The translations under genes were made by a program, and so were the position numbers. From the NCBI GenBank assembly GCA_015501585.1, contig JADNRY010000073.1, positions 1-64,000 on the forward strand: a DNA stretch of 64,000 nt. The letters run 5' to 3'. The DNA is from Rhodocollybia butyracea (lineage: Eukaryota; Basidiomycota; Agaricomycetes; Agaricales; Omphalotaceae). The notes beneath the pieces were generated by a model. That model searched no databases and was not told where the DNA came from. It saw only the letters and a list, made by a program, of their open reading frames with translations. Numbering within the stretch: position 1 is the first letter of the stretch; each line of letters starts with the position of its first letter. This document shows positions 1 to 12,572 of the stretch, piece by piece.

Positions 1-53
1 TCGTGGTCGGGATTATCCGGGAAATACACCGTGATTGAGTCTTCAGATGGCAT
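1..53 (-). pseudogene. PP2C-type phosphatase, N-terminal fragment (runs off left edge)
   Basis: The reverse strand from position 53 reads MPSEDSITVYFPDNPD and then leaves the window. The same N-terminus occurs at 8215 in a longer copy that has PP2C motifs, so this is the start of an upstream tandem copy. How much of it survives to the left cannot be seen. The call is homology within the window plus the family assignment made for the longer copy. Confidence 0.6.
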
Positions 54-2227
54 GTTCCTATAAGTAAAATCTGATAAGAAAGAATTGCACCATAAGAGAT
101 ACAGAGAACGTACGCAGGCACAATAAGCGCATCGCATCTTACAATCCCAGATTTTTTATTCGGAAACCAAGTAGGAGCGCGCACCACGCAAAGATTGTAT
201 CCGCAGACTGATATTCCTCCTCCTCCTCCCATCTCGGCCTCTCTAAACTGCTCTATCAACCCGTCGTTTTTTCGTGATTTTGTGTCCCTCGCCAGTAAAC
301 TCGTCGTCGTCCAATCCAGAGTCGCAGCGAATAGTGTTGTTCCTTCCAGCCACGGCGAAGCTTGTCACGCATATCAACGTCGTGGAAACGCCTACTGTCA
401 CGGCTGTTCTGACCGTTTTGCGCGTACGGCTGGGGTGGATGTGACGCAGGACATGGCGGAACATTACCAAACGGAAAATGTTTATATAGCCGCCCGGGGC
501 GCTAGTGGCCCGGTTTATCCGCGCACGGCGTTTACACATCTCGAAATTGTATTGTATTGCCTGCCGCTGCGTGAGGAAAGAAACAGCTCTTTTGCCTTCT
601 ATAGCTAAGCTTGTAATCGTGTTTATTTATAATCTAATCGGACCGAAACTTTAACTACACCTCTCGCGATGCCTTGGCAAACGACTATAGGACCATAATA
701 GGATTCCACGCAAACGGAAAAACCAACGGCTGGTTTATATAAAAGCCTTCGCGTCGAGTAACAAGTCCAACGGACTTGTATGTTTGATTAGAACCGTATC
801 AAGGCTCAAGGCTTCTCAAAGGTCTATCAGATTCAAAGTTTTCCATCTGAGCTGGACGTGAACGAAACAGCCCTTCGTAACCTTCGTTAGATACTTGAAC
901 ACGAAGGAGCGGAACTCTCTCCTCCTCTCGGAGCTCTTCCCAGTGTCGACTGTAATCAACTGTGCTAAGCTCCTCGGGTTTTACCTCTATTGCTGCTGCA
1001 TTCGCTGCTCTTCTTTCACTTCTTCTTCGACTTCTTTCTTTCACTTCTTGCTGCCCCCCAGCTGCCTTCTTGAATCTTGCAAGTTGCTGCCTTCTTCCTG
1101 TCCATCCAAAATCATACCAAGAGCGAAGATAACAATGTATATAGAACGTATACTTATTATTGCTAACGGCCTTGTTTCTGCGTCAGTAAGCAGTAAGCAA
1201 TCAGCAAGCGATCAGTAAGTATTTTACACTTTTTCTTTTTTACACTTTTTTTTTACACTTTTTCTTTTCACTTTCAAGAGCCCCCTTACGTGACACGCCT
1301 ACTGTATCCAGTTCAAAAGCTTCGATCGGCGGCTTTCATAAATGTTGTTCATAATTGTGCTACCCATTTCGGGCTGATGGAGTCGCAAGTTGTTGGAGAG
1401 AACGAGAGGGTGTGTTTCTATTGGCGCGGAAGTTGCTCTTTTGGTCTGCCTTTATGGGTTACACTATCGCGCTAAAGCTTACATTGCTACATTGCTCTAA
1501 CACAACACATTTCATTTCATTTCTTGTCATTTCTTGTCATGAAAGCTCGTTTGGTGCATATTATGGTGGATCTCATTTGGTGGATCTCATTGGAATGACT
1601 CGTTGGAACGACTGAATCGATTGAAACGCGGAACTTGAAGAGTACTTAATGTCACGGTGGTGCCAAGTTTATTTATCGAGGGTCCGAGACAGTACTCAGC
1701 CCGAGTGCAACCGTGCGGTACCACAAGGTATAACAAGGCCTTTGACCCAAGTACTAAGCAATCATATGGATATTTGGGCGCTTGATACTACTATTCCTGA
1801 TGAGACAAAGACTGGCAGCAATTCACTAGAGCTACTGAAAATCATATTTAACACAAATTCTGAATAGCGTTCTTATCAGTGGCCGTCAGAGATAAACCAA
1901 AGATAAACTTTTTGAGGAATTTTAGATAATTTTAGATACTAAGTATTCAGGAATAAATGAGCTGTACAAAATAGCTGCCATAATTTTTGACATTATCATA
2001 TTGGCGGAATACTATCTCCGTTATCCATTTATTTGTGACATTTCAACTAATACATTGAATGTTATTCAAGGACCAATTTTTCTGAAGTTGGGGCAAAAAA
2101 TAATAATGTGTGAAAAGGTACAGGTTATTTGCTAGCTGATGGGAGTGAACTGAGGGTTTTACAAAGTTAAAGCTAGTATATGCCATTGATAACTGCAATC
2201 AGGGCATTGTGAAACTCTGCTTGGGAT
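54..2227. other. Non-coding stretch with no supported gene
   Basis: Only short, low-quality ORFs occur here. Sequence at about 105-800 is shared with 14.05-14.76 kb. The part from 1355 on is shared with 8340 onward and forms the 3' flank of the NLR gene. There are T-rich runs near 1230-1270. Around 1630-1645 lies the empty version of the site that holds a MITE in unit B. Confidence 0.6.
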
Positions 2228-5200
2228 TTACATTGCTTTGTGCTCCAGAAGAAGCTGGACAATGGCCTCATTTCCTTGAATGGAAGCTGCCTGGAGTGCA
2301 TTTCCATACTGTCCCCCTTGGGCATTTACATCAGCTTTATGCTCCAGAAGAAGTTGGACAATATCCAAGTTGCTTCTGCTCTCAGAAGCTGCAGCTGCCT
2401 GGAGTGCATTCCCATACTTTCCCCCTTGGGCATTTACATCTGCTTTATGCTCCAGAAGAAGCTGGACAATATCCTTGTATCCTTTAAAGGAAGCTGCCTG
2501 GAGGACATTCCCATACTTTCCCCCTTGGGCATTAACATCTGCTTTGTGGTCCAGAAGAAGTTGGACAATATTTTTGTTTCCCATCCAAGAAGCTGCTTGG
2601 AGTGCATTCCCATACTCTCCCCCTTGGGCATTTACATCTGCTTTGTGCTCCAACAGAAGCTGGACAATATCCTCGTGTCCGCCAAAGGAAGCTGCCTGGA
2701 GTGCATTCCCAAATGCTCCCCCTTGGGCATTTACATCTGGTTTGTGCTCCAAAAGAAGCTGGACAATAGCGTTGTTTCCCATCCAAGAAGCTGCTTGGAG
2801 TGCATTCCCAGAGTGTCCCCCTTGGGCATTTACATCTGCTTTGTGCTCCAACAGAAGCTGGACAATATCCTCGTGTCCCCAAAGGAAGCTGCCTGGAGTG
2901 CATTCCCAAATGCTCCCCCTTGGGCATTTACATCTGGTTTGTGCTCCAAAAGAAGCTGGACAATAGCGTTGTTTCCCATCCAAGAAGCTGCTTGGAGTGC
3001 ATTCCCAGAGTGTCCCCCTTGGGCATTTACATCTGCTTTGTGCTCCAAAAGAAGCTGGACAATATCCTTGTGTCCTTCAGAGGAAGCTGCCTGGAGTGCA
3101 TTCCCATACTCGCCCCCTTGGGTATTTACATCTGCTTTATGCTCCAGAAGAAGCTGGACAATATCCTTGTTTCCACTCAAGCAAGCTGCCTGGAGTGCAT
3201 TCCCATACTCCCCCCCTTGGGCATGTACATCTGCTTTATGCTCCAGAAGAAGCTGGACAATATCCTTGTGTCCCCCAAAGGAAGCTGCCTGGAGTGCATT
3301 CCCATACTTTCCCCCTTGGGCATTTACATCAGCGTTGTGCTCCAGAAGAAGCTGGACAATATCCTTGTTTCCACTCGAGCAAGCTGCCTGAAGTGCATTC
3401 CCATACAGTCCCCCATGGGCATTTACATCAGCTTTATGCTCCAGAAGAAGATGGACAATATCCAAGTTGTTTCTGCTCTCGGAAGCTGTAGCTGCCTGGA
3501 GTGCATTCCCATAGTGTCCCCCTTGGGCATTTACATCTGCTGTATGCTCCAAAAGAAGCTGGACAATATCCTTGTGTCCTTCAGAGGAAGCTGCCTGGAG
3601 TGCATTCCCATACTCTCCCCCTTGGGCATTTACATCTGCTTTATGCTCCAGAAGAACCTGGACAATGTCCTTGTTTCCTTCAATGGAAGCTGCTTGGAGT
3701 GCATTCCCATATTGTCCCCCTTGGGCGTTAACATTTGCTTCATGCTCCAGAAGAAGTTTGACCATTTCCTTGTTTCCTCTCAAGCAAGCTCCCTGGAGTG
3801 CATTCCCATACGCTCCCCCTTGGGCATTTACATCTCCAAGGTTTTCCAGTAGTACCTGTTCAAAAATGCTAAGGGCATTTGAACTAGCCATGTAATAAAG
3901 TTGGCTTTGTATTTCACTTTGGTCCAAAGTTGGTTTATAGGTTTGTATCCACCTTCTATGATCTGGGGCATGGATCCTAATCCAATTCACATAAGTGAAT
4001 TGACTGCTGTCTTTCAAAAGTGAAATGACCAGATCTTTGGCAGTTTTGTGATCAGGGACTTCATCATCTAAGCTTTGCATATGTGATGGCCAATGCTGTG
4101 CAGCATATCTTCCTAAAGGATATAACTTGTTAAAGGTATGTTTCATCTTAGGCAATATCCTCTCTTTGTTAAACTGGAGTAGATAAATTACACATGTTTG
4201 ACATATAATAGCATGGGCTAAGTGCTCATTAATTTTAAACACTTTGCTTGTATGCATCTCAGCATAGGTTTGGGTGAGAAACTCTTTCACTGAATTGTGT
4301 GCAAGTTGCACAACTTTTCTCACATTCACAGTAATCAAGGTGGAATCCAATATCTCATAAGTTCCATTCTCAAGCTCTAATGACCGCATATCAGGATCAA
4401 ATGTTTGATCTTCTAGGTCTACAGCAAGAATTTCTGTGACCTGCGCAACTGAGAGTGGTTCAAAGGCATAGACCAGCCACATAAGGAGTTGGCCTGCATC
4501 TTTCACATGTTCTCCTTTACTCATTCTTTCAATGGCTAGAGTGTATGTTTCCTCGAGGGTATTAGGTAGCTTCTTCAGTGCCTCCCGCATGGACTTGGGT
4601 GTCTTGCACCGTTCAAGAACAGTTACTTGGCAGTCAACCCAACGGAACCTTTGAAATACCAAGTTAGTTATGAGGCAGTTTAATGTTTTAGAGTACTTAC
4701 TGTCCCTGGGCACCTTCACTTAATTGATCAACTATTTCAGTCAAGAGTTCTGGCTTCAATTTTCGATGCCTGAATTTTTTCCTCCAGGTATTGCGCAATA
4801 TCCTGATGAAAATATTCTGTATGATCAAGATGGATATACCAGGAGACATCATAATCTGTAGCCAAATATCGACTGGTTACAGCTATGCAGAGGTTCTTTT
4901 TAAGATGGGCAAGATGTTTGAGAACATCAAATGCCTCACTGCATTCATCCATAGCATCCAGCACAAGGTATACTGGGCTCAAGTCTTTAGAAACAACTTC
5001 CAAAGTAGCACTTAGTCCTGCTATAGTGGGCTCCATAAGGCCATGGTTGGACCTTCTGTATAGCTCATGCAAGGCAGGATGAACTGTTTCATCCCTTGTA
5101 GCCATTTGGAGCAAAAGGGACTGAAGGAGGCCCCGAGCATTGGTCTTAGTCTGTGAGTTATCCCGGTTGTCAAAATAGTAGTAGCAGCACAGGAATGCTT

Positions 5201-5688
5201 GATTGGCTTGCAGGTTTTCAATGATAGCTGTCCTAAACAATCACATGAGAAATATGAAAAATGAGATCATACCAATGTTGTATGCATACGAAAGGAATGT
5301 TTTGCCTGAGCCCACTAGATACACTATGATTAGATTTGAAATCATTTCTACAAAAGAGTCTTACCTTTGCCCTGAATCCATAAGATTCCAGATGTAGCTT
5401 CTCTCCATTTAACAAACTCGGGATGAGAGAATATCCACTCTCCAGTCCCAGGTGTTCTCTTATCACATGCTGCTACAAAATTGGTAGAGGGATCAGGTGC
5501 TTTTAGCCATTTCCGGATAGCAAACACATCATTGGCATCTTAAACGCAAGTGTTAATTAGAAAATATCAATAAAAGTAGTCAAGATGCACTCACTCCATG
5601 TATGATAGCTATTCTGGATGTTCTGGATGTTGGTTGCTGCTTGAAATTGCGGGTTTACCATAGAAAAGTGGGAGGCACCAGCAAACAT
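2228..5688 (-). pseudogene. NACHT-ankyrin NLR (STAND NTPase), copy A, two frameshifts
   Basis: Fungal NOD-like receptor, an intracellular STAND NTPase thought to act in non-self recognition or regulated cell death. The model starts at ATG 5688 (MFAGASHFS). An intron at 5539-5594 (gtgagt..ttaag) joins a short Asn/Gln-rich leader to the NACHT domain. Walker A (GKVGSGKTFLS) is assembled across introns near 5300-5370. Walker B is VLDAMDEC near 4950. A WRD-like FRWVDCQ segment and a helical linker follow, then 16 near-identical 33-residue ankyrin repeats (DIVQLLLEHKADVNAQ type) to a stop at 2228. Two one-base indels break the frame: an extra T in the T-run at 4775-4780 (copy B has five T) and a lost base near 2878-2880. 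Both lie in or beside homopolymers, so assembly error is possible; otherwise the copy is dead. Domain assignment is secure. The ligand and any effector partner are unknown. Confidence 0.85.
2690..3080. repeat. Duplicated two-repeat block inside the ankyrin array
   Basis: A block of about 198 bp encoding two ankyrin repeats (signatures HSGNALQAASWMGNNA and AFGNALQAASFGG) occurs twice in a row with almost no difference apart from the missing base near 2878. This points to very recent unequal exchange or slippage in the array. Confidence 0.75.
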
Positions 5689-7630
5689 GCTATCGGAAGT
5701 TGCAAGCGAGATCTATGAAATGTGATAAGTCTTACCCTGGCCTATCTGCGCCAGCCTGCGGGTTGCTTTGCTGCTCTCTGATCAGGATGATCAGCACTCG
5801 ACTGATGAGCGCGAGCTGATCTCGAAATCTTACCTGAAATGTCTGCCGAGTGAAGGTTCAGTCATGGTGGTAGGAAGTCAAAAGAGAACAGATCCGATAG
5901 CAGCGAAACACGCGGAGGTCACATGCAAGGCCGTGTACAAGAAGTTACCCAAATTTAAACGCCGATCACTCCGACCTCCGACCTCGAAGTCAAAAGAGAA
6001 CAGATCAGATAGCAGTGAAACACGCGGAGGTCACATGCAAGGCCGTGTACAACAAAGTTACGTACCGGCACGAAATTTAAACGCCGATCACTCCGACCTC
6101 CGACCTCCGACCTCGAATGGCCTCGAATGTTTCTTGGTAGTTGCAATTGCTCAATTCCGTCAGTTTTCTCTCTTTATTCTTGTCTTACCGACCTCGAAGA
6201 CCTGCCTCCATTCCTGAATGAAGTATCTCCAATCAGTGATTCCCAGCAGTATCCTGGAGAGCAACTGGAGAGCATTCGATGTTCAAGCTCAAGTTTTGCC
6301 ACTTTTCTCACACACGGTGCATTGTGTCTAGACAGAATGATTACAGGTTATGATGGAATATTTGTAACCTGTGCGACAAGAGCGGGCCCGGGGACAAGGC
6401 GATAGTATAATTTTTTGGACACGGTACGTGATATCATACAGCTGCGTGTACGCTCTTGTGGAGTCTGATCAATCTGATTCTACTTCAGTACTTCAGTACT
6501 CAGTTCTCGGTCTTCCCAGTCATAACTCCACAAACATGAATCATTGTGATCAGATAATATTGGTGAGGGATCGTCACTAAAATTGGGCATGCTCGTCGTC
6601 CCTTTTCCTTCATCCAACTAGTACTAGTAGTTTCTATACTCGTCCTCCTAGCACTACTACCGGCTATTCCTGTCCGAGTTCGGCACGACATTACAATGTT
6701 GGAGTCTCAATCCAATCGCTTCCTCCACTCCAACTTGATTCCCAACTACTTCTGCTCTTCTAAGATAATTGCACGTACGCGCTGCCGAATCCGTCCAGAA
6801 CACACCATCCCTCCCTAAGATGTTTCAAGCTTCAGTCTCTGCTCCGATGTTTGTGTTGCTTGTTGCTCTCGCCCGATGACATAGATACCAATAAAAAAAA
6901 ATTGACCAAAAAATCCAGAAATACAACACGTATCAGTAGCGTAGTACCATTAACTCTGGCACAGGGGGGCTAACTCGGGAAAGGAATTATTAAAGTCTCT
7001 GTTAGTGCGTGTCATAAGTAGCCATCAGTGAAGTTATGAAAAGAAAACCAACAGCTTTGCGCGACGTGTGACCCATGAAGCAGACCAAAGAAACCAACCG
7101 AAAAGAGCATTCCACCGATAAAGATTCCCTCGTTCTTTCCAACGCTTACGAAATGGCACAGCGTAAGCATCATAAGTATGGGCTCTATGAGATACGCGTG
7201 AGGCTTTTGAAAGTAAAATAAGTGTAAACACTAACTGAGGCAGAACGAGGTCATTACCAACAATAATACTTTGCTCTTGTATAATTTTGGACAAGGATAA
7301 GGCGGCGAGAGGCGAATCAAGAACGGGGAAATACAGCAGCAGCTGGGGAGCTTGGTTGATTACGGTCGACATTTAGAAACAGGCCTGAGGCGCTACGATT
7401 CTGAGGTGCCGCAGCATCCTTTTATGGTGGAAGTAGCTAGACTACAACCACATACCATACCATCAAGAAGTCGGCAAAACTAAATTTGCTACCGCTTACC
7501 GCTGGGCGGGATAGAAAAATCATTTGGTCCAGAAGAGTACATTCGCATTGGAAAACAAGCACAACACGACAATAAAAAGGGACCGTAGGCGAATGATGAT
7601 CAATGCGCTGTGTACAAGGCTGTGTCGATC
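5689..7630. other. Intergenic region with 114-bp tandem repeat
   Basis: No convincing gene. A unit of about 114 bp beginning with gaagtcaaaagagaacagat occurs twice (from about 5874 and 5988). Its equivalent in unit B occurs at about 12764 and 12879. Short pyrimidine-rich repeats (cctccgacctcgaatggcct) follow. ORFs in this stretch are poorly conserved between units A and B, which argues against coding. Confidence 0.6.
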
Positions 7631-8215
7631 TCATTGTGGATGTACAGCGGGGGCGGGTTTGAATTGGAGAAGGGCCGATACGTTACCATAGCTGTTGCTG
7701 TTGTTGGAGTCCTTGGGGTCAGAGCGCACTTTGCGGCACAGGACGGCACGGGAGTCGCCAGTGAGCGCGACGCGGAGAAGCTTGGTGTCGGATTCGTAGA
7801 TGGAGAGGAGGGCGCAGGAGCCGGTGTGTGTGTACCGCAACGACCGGACGGCGTTTGTTTTCGAATTGGAAGGGGAGGAGAGGACGTCGGAGACGTCGAT
7901 CATGGCGTCGTCGATGTCCTTGAAGGCCTGCTTGATGGTGTCGTTGATGAAAGTCTGGTCCGGGATCGGCGCTGAAGGTGAGGAAGAACTTGCAGCGGGA
8001 ATATGGGCATCATCGTGGTCGAAGAATCCAGTGGGTTCGTATTGCTGGGGAAGCTGGGATAAGGCGTAGGCGACGTATTCGACGAGGTGGTCACAGAGGA
8101 AGTCGCTCATGGCGGGGCCGTTGTGGCCGTCGAGCAGGGCGATGTACGAACGGCGGTCGTCTTCGTGGTCGGGATTGTCAGGGAAGTACACCGTGATGGA
8201 GTCTTCGGATGGCAT
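7631..8215 (-). pseudogene. PP2C-family Ser/Thr phosphatase, N-terminal half only
   Basis: Reverse-strand reading frame from ATG 8215 (MPSEDSITVYF). An upstream in-frame ATG at 8284 is possible, but it lies before a likely splice acceptor (ttttag). Recognisable PP2C parts are the metal-binding ALLDGHNGP (family usually DGHGG) and the core strand pair GSCALLSIYES and LRVALTGDSRAVL. PP2Cs are Mn/Mg-dependent phosphatases. The frame then runs into unrelated residues and stops at 7631, so the second half with the remaining metal ligands is missing. Other pieces of the same gene lie at 1-53 and about 13.82-13.87 kb. It is a duplicated remnant and is unlikely to be active. Confidence 0.7.
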
Positions 8216-9581
8216 ATTTCTAAAAGCATTTGATGAGAAAGAAAGGTTAGTATAAGAGATCTGCAGGAACGTACGCAGGCACAATAAGCGTATCGCATCT
8301 TATGATCCCAGATTTTTTATTCGGAAACCAAGTAGGCCCCATTTTGGGCTGATGGAGTCGCAAGTTGTTGAAGAGAACATTGAAGAGAACGTTGGAGAGA
8401 ACGAGAGGTTGTGTTTCTATTGGCTTCTATTGGCGCGGAAGTTGCTCTTTTGGTCTGCCTTTATGGGTTACACTATCGCGCTAAAGCTGTAGGCCCATAT
8501 ACTGGATATACTGATACATAAACAGGGTTTCATAACTTTATTTATGGGCTACATATGCCAACACGTACTAACTGCCCTAGCAGCTCTACCGATAGCGCGG
8601 TGTATTCCTTGGTATTTTTGTGGTAATTTCTTTTTGGTTATCTATCATGTTCTATCATCTGCCGGGTGGAAGCATTTTTTTTTGGTTGGGCATTGGTATA
8701 ACACAACACATTTCATTTCTTCTCATGAAGCTCATTTGGTGGATCTCATTGGAACGACTGAATCGACTGAATCAATTGAAATGCGGAACTTGAACATCAG
8801 GAAAAGCCGTTTTTGCCTAGGTGACCCCAGAGTGGCCTAAAGCAAACTAGGTGACCTATGAATCCTATGGCATCCTAGGAATTTGGGCTCGTCCCTTGCC
8901 AGTCAAGGCTCTTGAGGATTCCCTAGGCAAGCCTAGGTCTGCCCAGGTTTTCCCAGGTGCTCCTGGGGAACACCTGGGGAACACCTAGGTAAACCTGGGC
9001 AAACCTAGGCTTGCCCTGGGTTTGCCTAGGATACCCTAGGGAATCCTCAAGAGCCTTGACTGGCAAGGGACAAGCCCAAATTCCTAGGTTGTCATAGGAT
9101 TCATAGGTCACCTAGTTTGCTTTAGGCCACTCTGGGGTCACCTAGGCAAAAACGGCTTTTCCTGATGAAGAGTACTTAACGTCACGGTGGCGCCAGGTTT
9201 ATTTATCGAGACAGTACTCAGCCCAAGTGCAACTGTGTTGGCCGTCAGAGATAAACCAAAGATAAAATTTTTGAGGAATTTTAGATAATTTTAGATACTA
9301 TTCAGGAATATTTGAGCTGTACGAAATAGCTGCCATAACTTTTGACATTATCATATTGGCGGAATACTATCTCCGTTATCAATTTATCGGGGACATTGTA
9401 ACTAATACATTGAATGTTATTCAAGGACCAATGTTCTGATGTTGGGGCAAAAAATAATAACGTGTGAAAAGGTACAGATTATTTGGTAGCTGATGGGAGT
9501 GTACTGAGGGTTTTACAAAGTTAAAGCTAGTATATGCCATTGATAACTGCAATCAGGGCATTGTGAAACTCTCCTTGGGAT
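8216..9581. other. Intergenic region between PP2C remnant and NLR copy B, carrying a MITE
   Basis: Apart from the MITE at 8795-9167 this is non-coding flank shared with unit A (compare 1355-2227). I see no gene. Confidence 0.6.
8795..9167. mobile_element. 373-bp palindromic MITE, copy 1, TSD AA
   Basis: Begins CATCAGGAAAAGCCG and ends with its inverse complement CGGCTTTTCCTGATG. Inverted arms extend about 150 bp inward and the centre is rich in CCTAGG. It is flanked by AA (8793-8794 and 9168-9169). The paralogous site in unit A (near 1633-1645, aacttgaagagtac) is empty with a single AA, which proves insertion and a 2-bp duplication. It has no coding capacity, so a transposase must come from elsewhere. 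A second copy of identical length is at 50856-51228 in the opposite orientation. Confidence 0.9.
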
Positions 9582-12572
9582 TTACATTGCTTTGTGCTCC
9601 AGAAGAAGCTGGACAATGGCCTCATTTCCTCGAATGGAAGCTGCATGGAGTGCATTCCCATAGTGTCCCTCTTGGGCATTTACATCAGCTTCATGCTCCA
9701 GAAGAAGCTGGACAATATCCAGGTTGTTTCTGCTCTTGGAAGCTGCAGCTGCCTGGAGTGCATTCCCATATTCTCCCCCTTCGGCATTTACATCTGCTTT
9801 ATGCTCCAGAAGAAGCTGGACAATGTCCTTGTGTCCACTGAAGCAAGCTGCCTGGAGTGCATTCCCATACTTTCCCCCTTGGGCATTTACATCTGCTTTA
9901 TGGTCCAGAAGAAGCTGGACAATTGCCTTGTTTCCAAACCAAGAAGCTGCCTGGAGTGCATTCCCATACTTTCCCCTTGGGCATTGACATCTGCTTTGTG
10001 CTCCAGAAGAAGCTGGACAATATCCTTGTTTCCTTCAATGGAAGCTGCATGGAGTGCATTCCCATACTTTCCCCCTTGGGCATTTACATCTGCTTTGTGG
10101 TCCAGAAGAAGTTGGACAATATCTTTGTTTCCCATCCAAGAAGCTGCTTGGAGTGCATTCCCATACTCTCCCCCTTGGGCATTTACATCTGCTTTGTGCT
10201 CCAGAAGAAGCTGGACAATATCCTTGTTTCCCCTCAAGCAAGCTACCTGGAGTGCATTCCCATACTCTTCCCCTTGGGCATTTACATCTGCTTTGTGCTC
10301 CAGAAGAAGCTGGATGATATCCTCATTTGCTTCAAAGGAAGCTGCCTGGAGTGCATTCCCATACTGTCCCCCTTGGGCACTTACATCTGCTTCATGTTCC
10401 AGAAGAAGCTGGACAATATCCTTATTTCCTATCAAGCAAGCTGCTTGGAGTGCATTCCCATAGTGTCCCCCTTGGGCATTTAAATCTGCTTCATGCTCCA
10501 GAAGAAGCTGGACAATATCCTTATTTCCTTCAATGGAAGCTGCCTGCAGTGCATTCCCATGCTCTCCCCCTTGGGCATTGACATCTGCTTCATGCTCCAG
10601 AAGAAGCTGGACCATTTCCTTGTTTCCCCTCAAGCAAGCTGCCTGGAGTGCATTCCCATACGCTCCCCCTTGGGCATTTACATCTGCAAGGTTTTCCAGT
10701 AGTACATGTTCAAAAATGCTAAGGGCATTTGAACTAGCCATGTAATAAAGTTGGCTTTGTATTTCACTTTGGTCCAAAGTTGGTTTATAGGTTTGTCCCC
10801 ACCTTTCTTGATCTGGGGCATGGATCCTAATCCAATTCACATAAGTGAATTGACTGCTGTCTTTCAAAAGTGAAATGACCAGATCTTTGGCAGTTTTGTG
10901 ATCAGGGACTTCATCATCTAAGTTTTGCATATGTGATGCCCAATGCTCTGCAGCATATATTCCTAAAGGATATAACTCCTCAAAGGTTTCTTCCTCCTCA
11001 GGCAATATCCCCTCTTTGTTAAACTGGAGTAGATAAATCACACATGTTTGACATATAGTGGCATGGGCTAAGTCCTCATTAATTTTGAACATTTTGCTTG
11101 TGTGCATCTCAGCATGGGTTTGGGTGAGAAATTCTTTCACTGAATTGTGTGCAAGTTTTACAACTTTCTCCACATCCACAGTTATCAAGGTGGAATCCAA
11201 TATCTCATAAGTTCCATTCTCAAGCTCCAATGACCGCATATCAGGATCAAATGTTTGATCTTCCAGGTCTACAGCAAGAATTTCTGTGACCTGTGCAATT
11301 GAGAGTGGTTCAAATGCATAGACCAACCACATAAGCAGTTGGCCTGCATCTTTCACATGTTCTCCTTTACTCATTCTGTCAATGGCTAGTGTGTATGTTT
11401 CCTCGAGGGTATTAGGTAGCTTCTTCAGTGCTTCCCGCATGGACTTGGGTGTCTTGCACCGTTCAAGCACAGTTACTTGGCAGTCAACCCATCGGAACCT
11501 TTGAAATACCAAGTTAGTTATGAGGCAGTTCAATGTTTTAGAGTACTTACTGTCCCTGGGCACCTTCACTTAATTGATCAATTATTTCAGTCAAGAGTTC
11601 GGGCTTCAATTTTCGATGCCTGAATTTTTCCTCCAGGTATTGCGCAATATCCTGATGAAAATATTCTGTATGATCAAGATGGATATACCAGGAGACATCA
11701 TAATCTGTAGCCAAATATCGACTGGTTACAGCTATGCAGAGGTTCTTCTTAAGATAGGCAAGATGTTTGAGAACATCAAATGCCTCACTGCATTCATCCA
11801 TGGCATCCAGCACAAGGTATACTGGCCTCAAGTCTTTAGAAACAACTTCTAAAGTGGCACTTAGTTCTGCTGTAGTAGGCTCCATAAGGCCCTCTGTGCA
11901 CTTTGTATATAGCCCATGAAGGGCAGGATGAACTCCTCCGCTCCTTGTAGCCGTTTGAAGCAAAAGGGACTGAAGGAGGCCCCGAGCATTGGTCTTAGTC
12001 TGTGAGTTATCACGGTTGTCAAAATAGTAGTAGCAGCACAGTGATGCAGAATCAGCCTTGAGTTCTTGAATGATAGCTGTCCTAAACAATCACATGAGAA
12101 ATATGAAAAATGAGATCATACCAATTGTTGTTTGCATACGAAACAAATGTTTTGCCTGCGCCCACTAGATACACTATGATTAGATTTGAAATTATTCTAC
12201 AAAAGAGTCTTACCTTTGCCCTGAATCCATAAGGTTCCAGATGTAGCCTCTCTCCATTCAACAAACTGGGGATGAAAGAATATCCACTCTCCAGTCCCAG
12301 GTGTTCTCTTATCACACGCTGCTACAAAATTAGTAGAGGGGTCAGGTGCCTTTAACCAGCTCCGAATAGCGAACACATCATTGGTCTCTTTAATGTAAGT
12401 GTTACCCAAAAATATCAATAAGAGTGGCAGTCAAGGTGCACTCACTCCAGCTGTTGTTGATGGTTGTTGCTGCTTGATGAATTTGCGCGTCCCCATCATG
12501 TTCAATATTGATGGTGGTTGCCGATTGAAATTGCGAGTTTGCCGCATTGAAGTTAGAAGCACCAACAAACAT
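9582..12572 (-). pseudogene. NACHT-ankyrin NLR (STAND NTPase), copy B, one frameshift
   Basis: Paralogue of the NLR at 2228-5688. Start ATG 12572 (MFVGASNFNAANSQFQ) follows a 5' UTR intron (gtaagt..atccag, about 12586-12620), and an in-frame stop upstream supports this start. Introns separate the leader (N/Q/T-rich, about 45 residues), the DPSTNFVAACDKRTPGTG segment, Walker A (GKVGAGKTFVS) and the main NACHT exon. That exon holds YYYFDNRDNS, Walker B VLDAMDEC and the sensor-like AVTSRYLATD. A clean intron joins SEGAQGQ to FRWVDCQ near 11.5 kb. Eleven ankyrin repeats follow. One base is missing from the C-run at 9973-9976, which shifts the frame in repeat 8; reading in the next frame continues repeats to a stop at 9582. 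Apart from this single homopolymer indel the gene is open, so a sequencing error would make it functional. Confidence 0.85.

Larger units (their letters stand above)
1..8164. repeat. Segmental duplication, unit A
   Basis: The start of this unit (1-170) matches 8165-8336, and the sequence from about 1355 onward matches the sequence from about 8340 onward, through the NLR, its flanks and the PP2C remnant. Unit A has an extra stretch (about 170-1350) that is missing at the matching place in unit B. A version of that stretch appears again at 14.1-14.76 kb, so at least three partial copies exist. Boundaries are approximate and were set by eye. Confidence 0.8.

Noticed and set aside
1649..1867. 72-residue plus ORF near the left duplication
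   Set aside because: The matching region in unit B carries the MITE and deletions and does not keep the frame.
2209..3895. Long plus-strand ORFs full of LECIPILSPLGIYIC-type repeats (also 9563-10745)
   Set aside because: They are the antisense of the ankyrin repeats. The repeat period of 99 bp keeps all frames open; the minus strand holds the real domain.
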